From Candidatus Levybacteria bacterium RIFCSPLOWO2_01_FULL_39_10 (GTDB taxonomy: Bacteria; Patescibacteriota; Microgenomatia; Levybacterales; UBA12049), in NCBI GenBank assembly GCA_001782515.1, contig MFOV01000003.1, positions 1 to 14,355 on the forward strand: a DNA stretch of 14,355 bases, written 5' to 3'. Below, one piece after another: positions 1 to 6,761 of this stretch. Position numbers and translations under genes: made by a program. The notes below the pieces were generated by a model, which was given only the letters and a program-made list of their open reading frames with translations, did not search any database and was not told the DNA's origin. The number at the start of each line of letters is the position of its first letter. The stretch's first letter is position 1.

Positions 1-62
1 TAGAATAGGACGGGCGGAGCGCTTGCACTGAGTAAGCCGAAGCGAGGCCCAGAAGCAGAATT
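1..62. other. GC-richer intergenic patch at window edge
   Basis: This stretch is clearly richer in G and C than the surrounding DNA and has no convincing coding frame. CTGAG at 28-32 followed by AAGCCGAA at 34-41 recurs, inverted and with one extra base, at 8518-8532. It may be a copy of a short dispersed intergenic element, or the decayed edge of something outside the window. Confidence 0.25.
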
Positions 63-92
63 AAAAAAAGGGGCCAGAATAAAGCAATTCTG
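63..92 (-). terminator. possible intrinsic terminator after the YD-rich protein operon
   Basis: On the minus strand a 6-bp stem (CAGAAT at 92-87, ATTCTG at 80-75) closes a six-base loop. A short GCCCC stretch and then seven T residues (69-63) follow. It lies about 50 bases past the stop of the last gene of the minus-strand operon. The GCCCC gap between stem and T-run is unusual, and a competing 8-bp pairing (GCAGAATT at 55-62 with AATTCTGC at 86-93) would put the T-run in the loop. Confidence 0.35.
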
Positions 93-143
93 CGGCTAAG
101 AAGTCAAATCAGGAGTTTAAAATAGGCGATTTTATAATATAAT

Positions 144-470
144 TTATTCTGCTGTTTCTAGTAATGAACCGTATCCTCTTTCTTGCAGCCACTGGCCAAT
201 TATTGATTCATTAACTGGTTTAATACAATTCTCTTTTATAAAAGCTTCGTCTCTTTCTGCCTCTCTAGCTTGTCTACTACATGTAGAAATATTGTTTTGA
301 TATACAGTAAAAAGATTATCAACATGTGCTTCATCCTGAACTTTTAACATATCCCTTTCGACTTGAAGCTCTTCTTCTTTTTGAACATAGTTAAGAAACA
401 TCATAAATGAAATAAACGCGAGAAAGATCAATACAGTTAAGGCCATGAAGGCTTTTGCAATCTTATTCAT
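144..470 (-). CDS. small membrane-anchored protein of unknown function
   Basis: A 108-residue protein I do not recognise. Residues about 7-27 form one hydrophobic helix after a short basic start (MNKIAK), so it is probably a single-pass protein with its C-terminus outside the membrane. Residues 29-80 are highly charged and probably helical or coiled coil. Two cysteines (64 and 82) could form a disulfide. The ATG follows the TAA of the upstream repeat-protein gene by two bases (TAATTATG) with no Shine-Dalgarno sequence, so expression is probably coupled to that gene. This suggests it is an accessory, anchor or chaperone for the secreted repeat protein, which is inference from position only. 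Confidence 0.7.
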   Translation of the reverse strand: MNKIAKAFMALTVLIFLAFISFMMFLNYVQKEEELQVERDMLKVQDEAHVDNLFTVYQNNISTCSRQAREAERDEAFIKENCIKPVNESIIGQWLQERGYGSLLETAE

Positions 471-472
471 AA

Positions 473-850
473 TTAGTATCCGAAATAATCATAACTGTTT
501 CCGTAGTCATAATTATACAAACTTGAACCATAATCATAGCTACTACCATATCCGCCATTATCGTAAGTCGAGTCATATCCACTGCCATAATTATAGTCAT
601 AAGGATTGTAATCATTGTAGTCATAAGTTGAACTATAGCCACTACCACTATTACTATAATCGTAAGGGTCATAACTATCATTTAAAGAATCATAAAGACC
701 AGAGCTATAATCATATGATGAATCATAATCGTAGTTGTTGTAAGAAGATCCATAAGGGTCATAATTGTAATAATCATAAGTATTAATCCCGTAATCGTAA
801 TCATAAAGATTAGAATAATTAGAGCCGTAATTGCCTAAACCATTATCATA
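473..850 (-). repeat. low-complexity DNA encoding the Tyr/Asp tail
   Basis: On the plus strand this is a run of ATAATC/ATAGTC-like trinucleotides (Tyr and Asp codons TAT/TAC and GAT/GAC read on the minus strand). The simple composition leaves other frames open on both strands, which are shadows and not genes. Such tracts are prone to length change by slippage. Confidence 0.6.
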
Positions 851-1294
851 ATCATTAATATTGTAGTAGCTAGTATTTGTGAGTCCGCTCCTCCAAGATG
901 TACCTGAAATATCACCACTAAAGTAACTTGTATTTGTTAAGGGGCTATACCATTCCGTAAATGATAAACCATCATCAAAATTATAATAAGTTGTATTAGT
1001 GAGTGAACTATTCCAAGATGTACCTGAAATATCACCGGAGTAATAAGAAGTATCCGTTAAATCGCTATGCCAGATTGAACCGCTTTTACCATCATCAAAA
1101 TTATAATAACTTGTATTTGTAAGGGGACTATACCATGAAGTCCCACTTGCATCACCAGAATAATATGTGGTGTTTGTCAAATCACTTGTCCACGAAGTAA
1201 TGTAATAATTAGCTGCATAACTTGGCTTAATTAAATATACTGATGCAATGATAAAAAATACGAGTATATAAAATAAAGTAAAAATTTTATTCAT
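473..1294 (-). CDS. secreted W-repeat protein with tyrosine/aspartate-rich low-complexity tail
   Basis: A 273-residue protein with no family I recognise. Residues 1-27 are a signal peptide ending in SYA before Ala28. Six repeats follow, with tryptophans at 35, 54, 75, 94, 115 and 134, so spacings alternate 19, 21, 19, 21, 19. The core reads W-x-S-x-L-T-N-T-S/T-Y-Y. The turns after it alternate between S-G-D-A/I-S-G and N-F-D-D-G, making three 40-residue double units; the DNA repeats at exactly 120 bp. From about residue 149 to the end, 38 of 125 residues are Tyr, with many Asp, Ser, Gly and Asn and no Lys, Arg or Glu. The mature protein is strongly acidic and has no cysteine. It could be a surface beta-repeat adhesin or a matrix/condensate-forming protein; this is inference. 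It heads a two-gene operon with a well-formed promoter. Confidence 0.85.
   Translation of the reverse strand: MNKIFTLFYILVFFIIASVYLIKPSYAANYYITSWTSDLTNTTYYSGDASGTSWYSPLTNTSYYNFDDGKSGSIWHSDLTDTSYYSGDISGTSWNSSLTNTTYYNFDDGLSFTEWYSPLTNTSYFSGDISGTSWRSGLTNTSYYNINDYDNGLGNYGSNYSNLYDYDYGINTYDYYNYDPYGSSYNNYDYDSSYDYSSGLYDSLNDSYDPYDYSNSGSGYSSTYDYNDYNPYDYNYGSGYDSTYDNGGYGSSYDYGSSLYNYDYGNSYDYFGY
872..1194 (-). repeat. tandem 120-bp coding repeat (three double units)
   Basis: The plus-strand string CCAAGATGTACCTGAAATAT occurs at 893 and again at 1013, and ACCATCATCAAAATTATAAT at 968 and 1088, giving an exact 120-bp period. Each period encodes two related sub-repeats of 19 and 21 residues. The retained nucleotide identity suggests recent duplication of the 40-residue pair as a unit. 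Outer boundaries are approximate. Confidence 0.75.
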
Positions 1295-1314
1295 ATTTAT
1301 GATTATTGCCCACC

Positions 1315-1343
1315 ATTATACATCTTAGACACAAGTTTATCAA
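1315..1343 (-). promoter_or_regulatory. sigma70-type promoter of the repeat-protein operon
   Basis: Minus-strand TTGATA (1343-1338), 17-bp spacer, then perfect TATAAT (1320-1315). Transcription would start near 1308, leaving a leader of about 14 bases before the ATG at 1294. The leader has no clear Shine-Dalgarno sequence. Confidence 0.75.
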
Positions 1344-1377
1344 AGACGCTGAATTGGAAGTATTTTGAAATTATTTT

Positions 1378-1626
1378 TCATATTTGAAGAAGAATTCCAA
1401 GAATTTGGAAAACAAACCCTAATGCAAATAAACTAAATCCAGCTATACCTAATCTTCTATTTTTAAGATGTTTCTTCTGATAATATTTACCGGTTTTCAT
1501 ATTCATTTTGAGTATTAGATCATCATCAACATATCGATTTATATTTAAATAAGGATACAGCATTATTAATGAAGCAATAGTATTAACTCCCAAACCCGAA
1601 ATAATAAATATGGTTGAGTAAGTCAT
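1378..1626 (-). CDS. small two-helix membrane protein
   Basis: 82 residues from the ATG at 1626. This start is preferred over a TTG at 1653 because AGGAG (1635-1631) sits four bases upstream of the ATG. Two hydrophobic helices are visible, about residues 3-25 and 58-82. They are joined by a charged loop with K-T-G-K-Y-Y-Q-K-K, consistent with a cytoplasmic hairpin loop and both ends outside. No family recognised. It lies 27 bases downstream of the PD-(D/E)XK-like nuclease gene, so the two are probably co-transcribed. A tiny membrane partner of a nuclease is a common layout in abortive-infection systems, but nothing in the sequence proves that role. Confidence 0.7.
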   Translation of the reverse strand: MTYSTIFIISGLGVNTIASLIMLYPYLNINRYVDDDLILKMNMKTGKYYQKKHLKNRRLGIAGFSLFALGFVFQILGILLQI

Positions 1627-1653
1627 ACTTCTCCTAATTTTTTCACCGGCCAA

Positions 1654-3042
1654 TTAGTTTTCATTTTTGTTACTAATTTCTTTGATATACTGATTAAGAC
1701 TGAAATTAACTCTTCCTTTTTGAAGTAAAATTTCCTTTGCTTTTATTGGTGACATTTCGTGATCTAATACTGCTAAGGCTAGATCAAATAATACACGGGT
1801 ATCTACAAAAATTATGTCTGTGAGTTGTTCATTTTCTTCTGGTTTAGTATAGGCTTTTGATCTATCCGCTGGATTACGTATTAAATCATAATTTACAATA
1901 AGTCCTCCAATGACATCTGGATAATTAATCTTGTTTTTTAAAAGTAAATGTTTAAAAACTTGTATTACATAAGTAATTGATGGGTAAGAATTACGAGTAC
2001 CCTTAACCTCGGCTAATATAATTAAATTTTTATATTTAATAAGCAAGTCCTCCCTAAGGTCACTTTTCCTCGTTCTATCCATATCTTCAACCTCCAGCTG
2101 AAAAATATTGGTTAACGTTATGATTACTGATTCCTTTAATTTATCCCCTGATTCAGTTAGCAGGTCATGAAGGTAGGCATATTTTTCTTTAGCTTTGACC
2201 TTTCTCTCCTGGAAAGTTGCGATCTTTTTTTTCGTCTCATTGACAAGATCGTTTATCTTTTGATCAATATTTGAGACTTCTTTGGGATAATACTTATTAT
2301 CTGTCGACCAATCAATATCTGTGATTTCTGGAATAAACTCAGGATAGATTTTTGCGAGTGCTTTCAGTAGTTTTACAATAACTCTAAGGTAATCTTTATA
2401 AGCAGGTAATACTAAAAAGGCCGGCCTATCTTCGTTTGAAAAACTATAACCCCAATTAAAATAAATGCCGACTTCTTCATCATTTCTGTTAACATAAACT
2501 GGAAAAATAGTCCAATTTTTCTGACTACTTTTGGACTCATATTGCTCTATCTCTATATATTTTGAGGGAGGAATCTTAATAAGAGGCTCTAAGTCTTCGA
2601 GTACCATTCTCAAAGGTCTTTCTTCTGCCTCTAAAGCGAAATTTACTGTTTTATCATTACCACTAGAATCAGTAAGTTTTGCGTGTGGTATGCCCAGCAT
2701 GCTGAGAGTGCTAAAACTACAGTCCTCAGCTAAAACAATTAAAATACCTCTATTTTTATGCCAGTATTGTAAAAAATTAATTATCTGTTTTTCGCTAATT
2801 ATTTTTGCTTTATCCTCAAACTTATCCTTAAGCGGTGGAGTTTTTGTTAACTTAACAAAAATTATTTTATATTCGTAAATGGCAAGCGGTGAATAAAAGG
2901 AGGCTCCTTGATTACTTGAGCCATCTTTAGCGATGGTGGAAAAAGCGTCACTTATATAACCTAAGTCAACATCAATACCCATTTTTGCAACCGTTTCCTG
3001 TTCTTTTTCTCTAAAATTGACAAGTAAAATACTAGTTTTCAT
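1654..3042 (-). CDS. PD-(D/E)XK-like nuclease-domain protein, restriction/defence-like
   Basis: A 462-residue protein. The C-terminal part (about 285-370) has the layout of a restriction-endonuclease-like fold: helix with E304 (KLKESV), D332 (REDLLI), then E345-x-K347 (ILAEVKG) and a following helix with Q361. This resembles the 'LLxGTGxxLExxV...EDLLL...VEVKG' nuclease modules of bacterial conflict proteins. Residues 1-150 look like an alpha/beta domain (IIFVKL, GILIVLAED); the middle is unassigned, with a charged helical stretch around 255-290. The ATG has a strong GGAGG at 3054-3050 and forms an ATGA overlap with the end of a degraded methyltransferase-like frame. It has its own promoter and is followed by a two-helix membrane protein. 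Cleavage activity is inferred from motifs only. Confidence 0.75.
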   Translation of the reverse strand: MKTSILLVNFREKEQETVAKMGIDVDLGYISDAFSTIAKDGSSNQGASFYSPLAIYEYKIIFVKLTKTPPLKDKFEDKAKIISEKQIINFLQYWHKNRGILIVLAEDCSFSTLSMLGIPHAKLTDSSGNDKTVNFALEAEERPLRMVLEDLEPLIKIPPSKYIEIEQYESKSSQKNWTIFPVYVNRNDEEVGIYFNWGYSFSNEDRPAFLVLPAYKDYLRVIVKLLKALAKIYPEFIPEITDIDWSTDNKYYPKEVSNIDQKINDLVNETKKKIATFQERKVKAKEKYAYLHDLLTESGDKLKESVIITLTNIFQLEVEDMDRTRKSDLREDLLIKYKNLIILAEVKGTRNSYPSITYVIQVFKHLLLKNKINYPDVIGGLIVNYDLIRNPADRSKAYTKPEENEQLTDIIFVDTRVLFDLALAVLDHEMSPIKAKEILLQKGRVNFSLNQYIKEISNKNEN

Positions 3043-3137
3043 TTTTCATCCTCCACAACTGCTATTTCTTCCGGCGTGAGGCCGTAGAGATTATTGAGGC
3101 TAATTATACTCTCGAGGCTAAAATAAAGCAATCGAGG
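3039..3137 (-). pseudogene. remnant of a DNA methyltransferase/type IIG-like C-terminus
   Basis: Between two intact genes the minus strand reads, in the frame ending at the TGA 3041-3039, a peptide finishing in LYGLTPEEIAVVEDEK. The 'YGLTxEEIxIVE' ending is characteristic of N6-adenine DNA methyltransferases of the Eco57I/TaqI/PglX kind, where it closes the protein. No catalytic part is present, so only about the last 25 codons survive. Its TGA overlaps the ATG of the next gene (ATGA), and that gene's Shine-Dalgarno lies within its last codons, as expected if the methyltransferase once sat just upstream and was coupled to it. The assignment rests on a short match recognised by eye. Confidence 0.5.
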
Positions 3138-3140
3138 CTA
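3096..3140 (-). promoter_or_regulatory. promoter with three TAGCCTC repeats ahead of the nuclease gene
   Basis: Minus-strand TTGCTT (3131-3126), 17-bp spacer, TATAAT (3108-3103). The heptamer TAGCCTC occurs three times in direct orientation: 3140-3134, just upstream of the -35; 3120-3114, in the spacer; and 3102-3096, touching the -10. The outermost copy includes the TAG stop of the HNH gene. The starts are 20 and 18 bp apart, about two helical turns, so a repressor could occupy one face. Transcription would give a leader of about 50 bases. Confidence 0.55.
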
Positions 3141-3836
3141 TTGTATTTTGGCTGATTTTTCTAGATTATGTTTAATGCAAAGAAGTCTTACATTCTTTAC
3201 TGATAGACTTGTTCCACCTTTTGAAAAAGGAAGATCATGATCAAAGTGTAGATTTCTTTTCTCAGAACAAAGAACACATTTTCCGTTATCTCTTTTCCAA
3301 ACTTCTTTTTTCACTTCTGTTGGGATCAATCTTGTATGTAAAATCTCTTCTTTTGTTAGAGACCTTTCATATTTTTGACTCTTAGATAAGCGAAGAATAA
3401 ATCTAAAAACATTTCTTCCATTATCAAATACAACTTTATAATCTATAAGCTCGAAGAAACCTTTCAAAGACCAGACTCCTGGAAGGATTTTCTCATAAAC
3501 TTTTACAATTTCCGGATTCTTACCTTCCTTTTTGTATTTTTCAACTGCTTTTATAAACAGTCCGTTTTGAGTCAATTTTCCTGAAGAAAGTAAGTCGGGT
3601 TGATCTTCATATTTTGGATTATGATTGTAGGCTTTTTTAATAACATCGTGGCCTTCATATTCTATTGTAATTCCATCTTCATGAACTCTATCGCTGTACG
3701 GAGCATTCGATCTTTGAGACATTAAAATAACTGAATAAGAATTATTGAGGTGAAAATTCATTCCTCTCTGAAGAGTTTGGACATTTTCAGTGTCACACAT
3801 TTCCCGGTAACTTAAAATGTCATCTCTAATTTTCAT
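3138..3836 (-). CDS. HNH endonuclease with SRA/YDG-like N-terminal domain (type IV restriction candidate)
   Basis: 232 residues from the ATG at 3836; a TTG codon lies directly before it. The C-terminus is a clear HNH module: C187-x2-C190 and C220-x2-H223 as the zinc frame, D199-H200 as the catalytic pair (FDHDLPFSKGG), and N215. Residues about 30-150 contain SDRVHEDGITIEYEGHD, a DQP...N-G-L-F segment and Y-K-V-V...N-V-F-R-F-I-L-R-L. This order resembles SRA/YDG modified-base readers, although I could not test it. SRA plus HNH is a known architecture for enzymes cutting DNA that contains modified cytosine. The start overlaps the end of the helicase gene by 11 bases, so it is the fourth gene of a coupled series. 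Ordinary HNH nuclease is the safe call; the modified-DNA role is inference. Confidence 0.82.
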   Translation of the reverse strand: MKIRDDILSYREMCDTENVQTLQRGMNFHLNNSYSVILMSQRSNAPYSDRVHEDGITIEYEGHDVIKKAYNHNPKYEDQPDLLSSGKLTQNGLFIKAVEKYKKEGKNPEIVKVYEKILPGVWSLKGFFELIDYKVVFDNGRNVFRFILRLSKSQKYERSLTKEEILHTRLIPTEVKKEVWKRDNGKCVLCSEKRNLHFDHDLPFSKGGTSLSVKNVRLLCIKHNLEKSAKIQ

Positions 3837-5685
3837 CAATTTCTAAATTTTCTCTAAAGTAATCCTCAGTCTCTTTATCCATAAAATGAACATAAACTCC
3901 TAAATGAGCTCTGGACATTAAAACTCTATACACATGTTTTAAATGTCTTGTTAACTCACTGTTGTTTCTTTTAACCATCGAATCGTACGAATTATTAGGA
4001 ATACTAATCCATCCCCCTTCTGATTTTCTATAAACAAGGTCGTTGCTAAATATTACCCCTATATAGTCAAACTCAAACCCTTGAGCTGTATAAACAGTTC
4101 CAACCTGTTCCATGCCCTCTAGATCAGTCGCCCATTTCCAAAATTCATCTTTCTTTTCCCATGGCATAGCAAAATCACCTATTACAACATCTTTTACTAG
4201 AGTCCCATCAGGATTTGGATTACTCCATGGCCAACAAAACCCTGCTACAATTCTTGCTGAATTTTCTTTTTCTTTATTTCTGGCTCGGATTTCTTCCATC
4301 ATCTCCTGTGGAGAGTTAAAAATTCGAAATTGCATCTTTGGATCATATTCCGCAATAGCCGATTCTCTAATTTCAAGAACTTTATCTAACCACTGCAAAT
4401 AGGCATCGGAGCCAGAACACCTGAATTGTGTTTTCAAGTCAAACCCAAAGATATTTTTATCCTCTAATCCAAAACGCTTTGCAGCATCTTTAATTAAAGA
4501 GACACTTCCAATCTCACTGGGTCTTACAATTTGATTCTCGTCGATAAAAAAAATGTTAAGCTTGGCAAGCCTTAGCAGTTCATCGATTTGGGGTAAATTC
4601 GTTCTCAGCTCTCGGGGAGTATATCTACTTATACTTGTCTCTCTAATTCTATGAGCCTCATCGCAAATTAGGATATCAAAAGAATCTGCCTCTGCTGAAA
4701 TAAAGCTATTAAAAAATTTGAACAGGTTTCTCGCTCTAGATCCAACAATTCCTCTAAGAGTATTTGTAAAGGCTGACGAACCAGTAGCATGAACAACTTT
4801 TTTACCTTGCCGTAACAATTCTCCCATTACTTCTAAAGCAATTACAGATTTACCTGTTCCTGGTCCCCCTTTAACTATGATTAAAGTCTTTTCTTTTAAT
4901 TTTGAGAGATCTTTTGCTTTATGCATTATTAAATTATAAGCTGGTATTTGATCGTCTATTAAATTAAATATTTGTCTCTGGTTTATCATTTCATTAGTGT
5001 GGTCAAGAAGTTTTTTAGATGGCCCAATCGGACTTCTGGCAAAACGCTCGTAAACAATCTGTCCTTTTCCGCTCTGTAGACGTTCTTTTAGATAATTTCC
5101 TAATTCAACCGCTTCTTCTTTTGAAAAAATTGGATATGTATTTATTAAATCGGAAAACTTTAATGATCTAAGAACTGAATCTTTTTTCTTAGAATAATTA
5201 TGTGCATATATTGACGCACTCAATTTGGGGGCATTTTCGTCTTCGAAAATTTTAATAAAATCTTTTAAACCAAAATAATATCCCTGAACTTGAAGGGCAG
5301 GATGAGCTACTTCAGCCCATGAGCCTCGATAATTGACTTTTACATTACCCTCTATGTCTGACTTTCTTATGCTATCATTCGACCACTGCTTTAACTCTAA
5401 AATAACAACATTTTCATTTCCTTCAATATCAAATCCAAATAACAATACATCTATCCTGGTCGAGGCAAATGGAAGTTCATATTCAACAACTATATGATTG
5501 TCCTTAAGACCAGCATAGGTAAAACTATTATTTAAAATTGCTAATGAATTTGCCCATGATCTATACTCCGATACCCCTGGTTTTCTTTTGTAATAAGCAG
5601 TATATTTATCAGCAGCGCGATCTGCAATGCGATTTAGCATTACGTCTTCATTAAAGTTCTCTATTGTCTCATCATAAAGAATCAT
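3826..5685 (-). CDS. PD-(D/E)XK nuclease-superfamily 1 helicase fusion (DUF2075-like)
   Basis: A 619-residue protein. The N-terminal 200 residues contain a nuclease-like core: D79 (TRIDVLLFG), then E97-L-K99-Q (VILELKQW). The ATPase follows: Walker A GGPGTGKS (273-280), Walker B with DEAH (342-345), FIDENQ (380-385), TQFRCSGS (419-426), TAQGFEFDYIGVI (533-545) and YRVLMSRAHLG (586-596). This motif series is typical of DUF2075 superfamily 1 helicases, which are frequent in phage-defence neighbourhoods. It probably unwinds or translocates on nucleic acid and may cut it; substrate unknown. The ATG follows the MazG-like gene's stop by two bases (TAACTATG), without a Shine-Dalgarno sequence, so translation is probably by reinitiation. 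Its 3' end overlaps the HNH gene. Confidence 0.9.
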   Translation of the reverse strand: MILYDETIENFNEDVMLNRIADRAADKYTAYYKRKPGVSEYRSWANSLAILNNSFTYAGLKDNHIVVEYELPFASTRIDVLLFGFDIEGNENVVILELKQWSNDSIRKSDIEGNVKVNYRGSWAEVAHPALQVQGYYFGLKDFIKIFEDENAPKLSASIYAHNYSKKKDSVLRSLKFSDLINTYPIFSKEEAVELGNYLKERLQSGKGQIVYERFARSPIGPSKKLLDHTNEMINQRQIFNLIDDQIPAYNLIMHKAKDLSKLKEKTLIIVKGGPGTGKSVIALEVMGELLRQGKKVVHATGSSAFTNTLRGIVGSRARNLFKFFNSFISAEADSFDILICDEAHRIRETSISRYTPRELRTNLPQIDELLRLAKLNIFFIDENQIVRPSEIGSVSLIKDAAKRFGLEDKNIFGFDLKTQFRCSGSDAYLQWLDKVLEIRESAIAEYDPKMQFRIFNSPQEMMEEIRARNKEKENSARIVAGFCWPWSNPNPDGTLVKDVVIGDFAMPWEKKDEFWKWATDLEGMEQVGTVYTAQGFEFDYIGVIFSNDLVYRKSEGGWISIPNNSYDSMVKRNNSELTRHLKHVYRVLMSRAHLGVYVHFMDKETEDYFRENLEIDEN

Positions 5686-5687
5686 AG

Positions 5688-6035
5688 TTAAAGTTTGTCA
5701 TATTTCTCATGCTTGCCCTTAGCTTTATAGATTGGGTATTTTTTTTCATTTTTTTTCATTTTACCTTCTAGTGCTTTTTTAATATCTATCTTTAAATCGC
5801 TACTCATTAATAATATCCAATACAAAACATCTGCTAATTCTTCGCCAATTTCTTCTTTATGTTCTCTAATGTGTTTGCGAATTTCAACATCATTTCGCCA
5901 TTGAAAATGTTCCATTACTTCTGTGGCTTCTAAAACTAAAGAGAGCGATATATCTTTAGGATTATGAAATTGTCTCCAATTCCTTTTGTTACGAAATTTT
6001 TTAATTCTATCAGTCAGTTTTTTAATATCGGACAT
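5688..6035 (-). CDS. MazG-like nucleotide pyrophosphohydrolase (RS21-C6/dCTPase type)
   Basis: A 115-residue all-helical NTP pyrophosphohydrolase, the usual length for single-domain MazG-like enzymes. The metal-binding motif is visible: E36-x2-E39 in LEATEVMEHFQW, then E65-E66-x2-D69 in GEELADVLYW. The closing segment KALEGKMKKNEKKYP is typical of the family. It would hydrolyse (d)NTPs to monophosphate and pyrophosphate, in house-cleaning of modified dNTPs or nucleotide depletion. It lies between radC and the nuclease-helicase with 2-bp gaps on both sides. Next to a helicase and nucleases a role in defence against phages is plausible but not shown. Confidence 0.9.
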   Translation of the reverse strand: MSDIKKLTDRIKKFRNKRNWRQFHNPKDISLSLVLEATEVMEHFQWRNDVEIRKHIREHKEEIGEELADVLYWILLMSSDLKIDIKKALEGKMKKNEKKYPIYKAKGKHEKYDKL

Positions 6036-6037
6036 AG

Positions 6038-6754
6038 TTAAATCATTAAACCCTTCTCTCGTAAACTAGAAAAATTATTTTTTGTAACAATGATGTGATC
6101 GAGAATTTCAATACCAAATATTCTTGATGCATCTTCAAGTCGCCTTGTAATTCCTACATCTTCTGGTGATGGTTCTGGATCGTTTGAGGGATGATTATGA
6201 CCAAGTATTATTTGGGCCGCTGATGCCTTTATTGCTTCTCTAAACACTTCTCTGGGATGAACAATGCTTGAATTAATAGAACCAATTGAAACATTTTTAT
6301 TTATTAATTTATTTCTTGAGTCTAGAAATAAAATGACAAAATGTTCTCTTTTTTCTCGACCAATACTTTTTTGCAAAAATTTGGCTACTGCTTCTGATGA
6401 ATTAAGTAACTTTTTTTGTGGAATTTGTTCTCTTGAATATCTTTCTGATATTGCTTGGAATAATTTAAGACCAAATATGTTATTCGGTCCAATACCCTTA
6501 ACCTGTTGTAAATCCTCAGGTGATGCATCCAATACTTCTCTTAAGGTTCCAAATTTTTTGGTTGCTTCTTTTGCGATATCCTTACAATCTCTGAATGGCG
6601 TTCCAAGGGTTAAGAGAAGCTCCACAATTTCATAGTCAAGAAATGCATCAAGTCCGCCCTGTAAAAATCTTTCTCTTAATCTAGCCCTGTGTCCCACGCC
6701 CTTATGTCTTTTGATGGATTCTGCAATTTTATTGCGACTCAGATTCTTATTCAT
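6038..6754 (-). CDS. radC: RadC family JAMM-domain protein
   Basis: 238 residues, full length for RadC. The N-terminal part is the UPF0758 helical region with a helix-hairpin-helix-like segment (EDLQQVKGIGPNN, about 80-92). The C-terminal JAB1/MPN+ domain carries the metal motif H186-x-H188...S196-x2-D199 in GHNHPSNDPEPSPED, preceded by HPREVF (166-171). Despite the name its role in repair is doubtful. RadC-like proteins are common on mobile elements and in defence islands. It is the first gene of the run radC-mazG-like-helicase-HNH. The ATG at 6754 lies only seven bases after a TATAAT, so the mRNA is probably leaderless. Confidence 0.92.
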   Translation of the reverse strand: MNKNLSRNKIAESIKRHKGVGHRARLRERFLQGGLDAFLDYEIVELLLTLGTPFRDCKDIAKEATKKFGTLREVLDASPEDLQQVKGIGPNNIFGLKLFQAISERYSREQIPQKKLLNSSEAVAKFLQKSIGREKREHFVILFLDSRNKLINKNVSIGSINSSIVHPREVFREAIKASAAQIILGHNHPSNDPEPSPEDVGITRRLEDASRIFGIEILDHIIVTKNNFSSLREKGLMI

Positions 6755-6761
6755 TTGTGGG

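Noticed and set aside
1..99. Plus-strand open frame ending at about 99
   Set aside because: Short, unlike any protein I recognise, and it overlaps the inverted repeat of a probable terminator.
463..681. Minus-strand open frame rich in Met, Ile and Val
   Set aside because: Shifted frame of the same low-complexity tract, inside the repeat-protein gene.
445..786. Plus-strand open frame rich in His, Asn and Tyr
   Set aside because: It is antisense to the Tyr/Asp-rich tail; the simple trinucleotide composition opens all frames. No promoter or ribosome site belongs to it.
872..1194. CRISPR-like or mobile repeat
   Set aside because: The 120-bp period keeps a single open frame with a repeated protein motif, so it is a coding tandem repeat.
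3039..3836. Readthrough of the HNH gene's TAG into the methyltransferase-like tail, which is in the same frame
   Set aside because: The HNH domain ends normally before the TAG, a shared frame happens one time in three, and the tail motif belongs to methyltransferases, not HNH proteins. Recoding of TAG is not needed.
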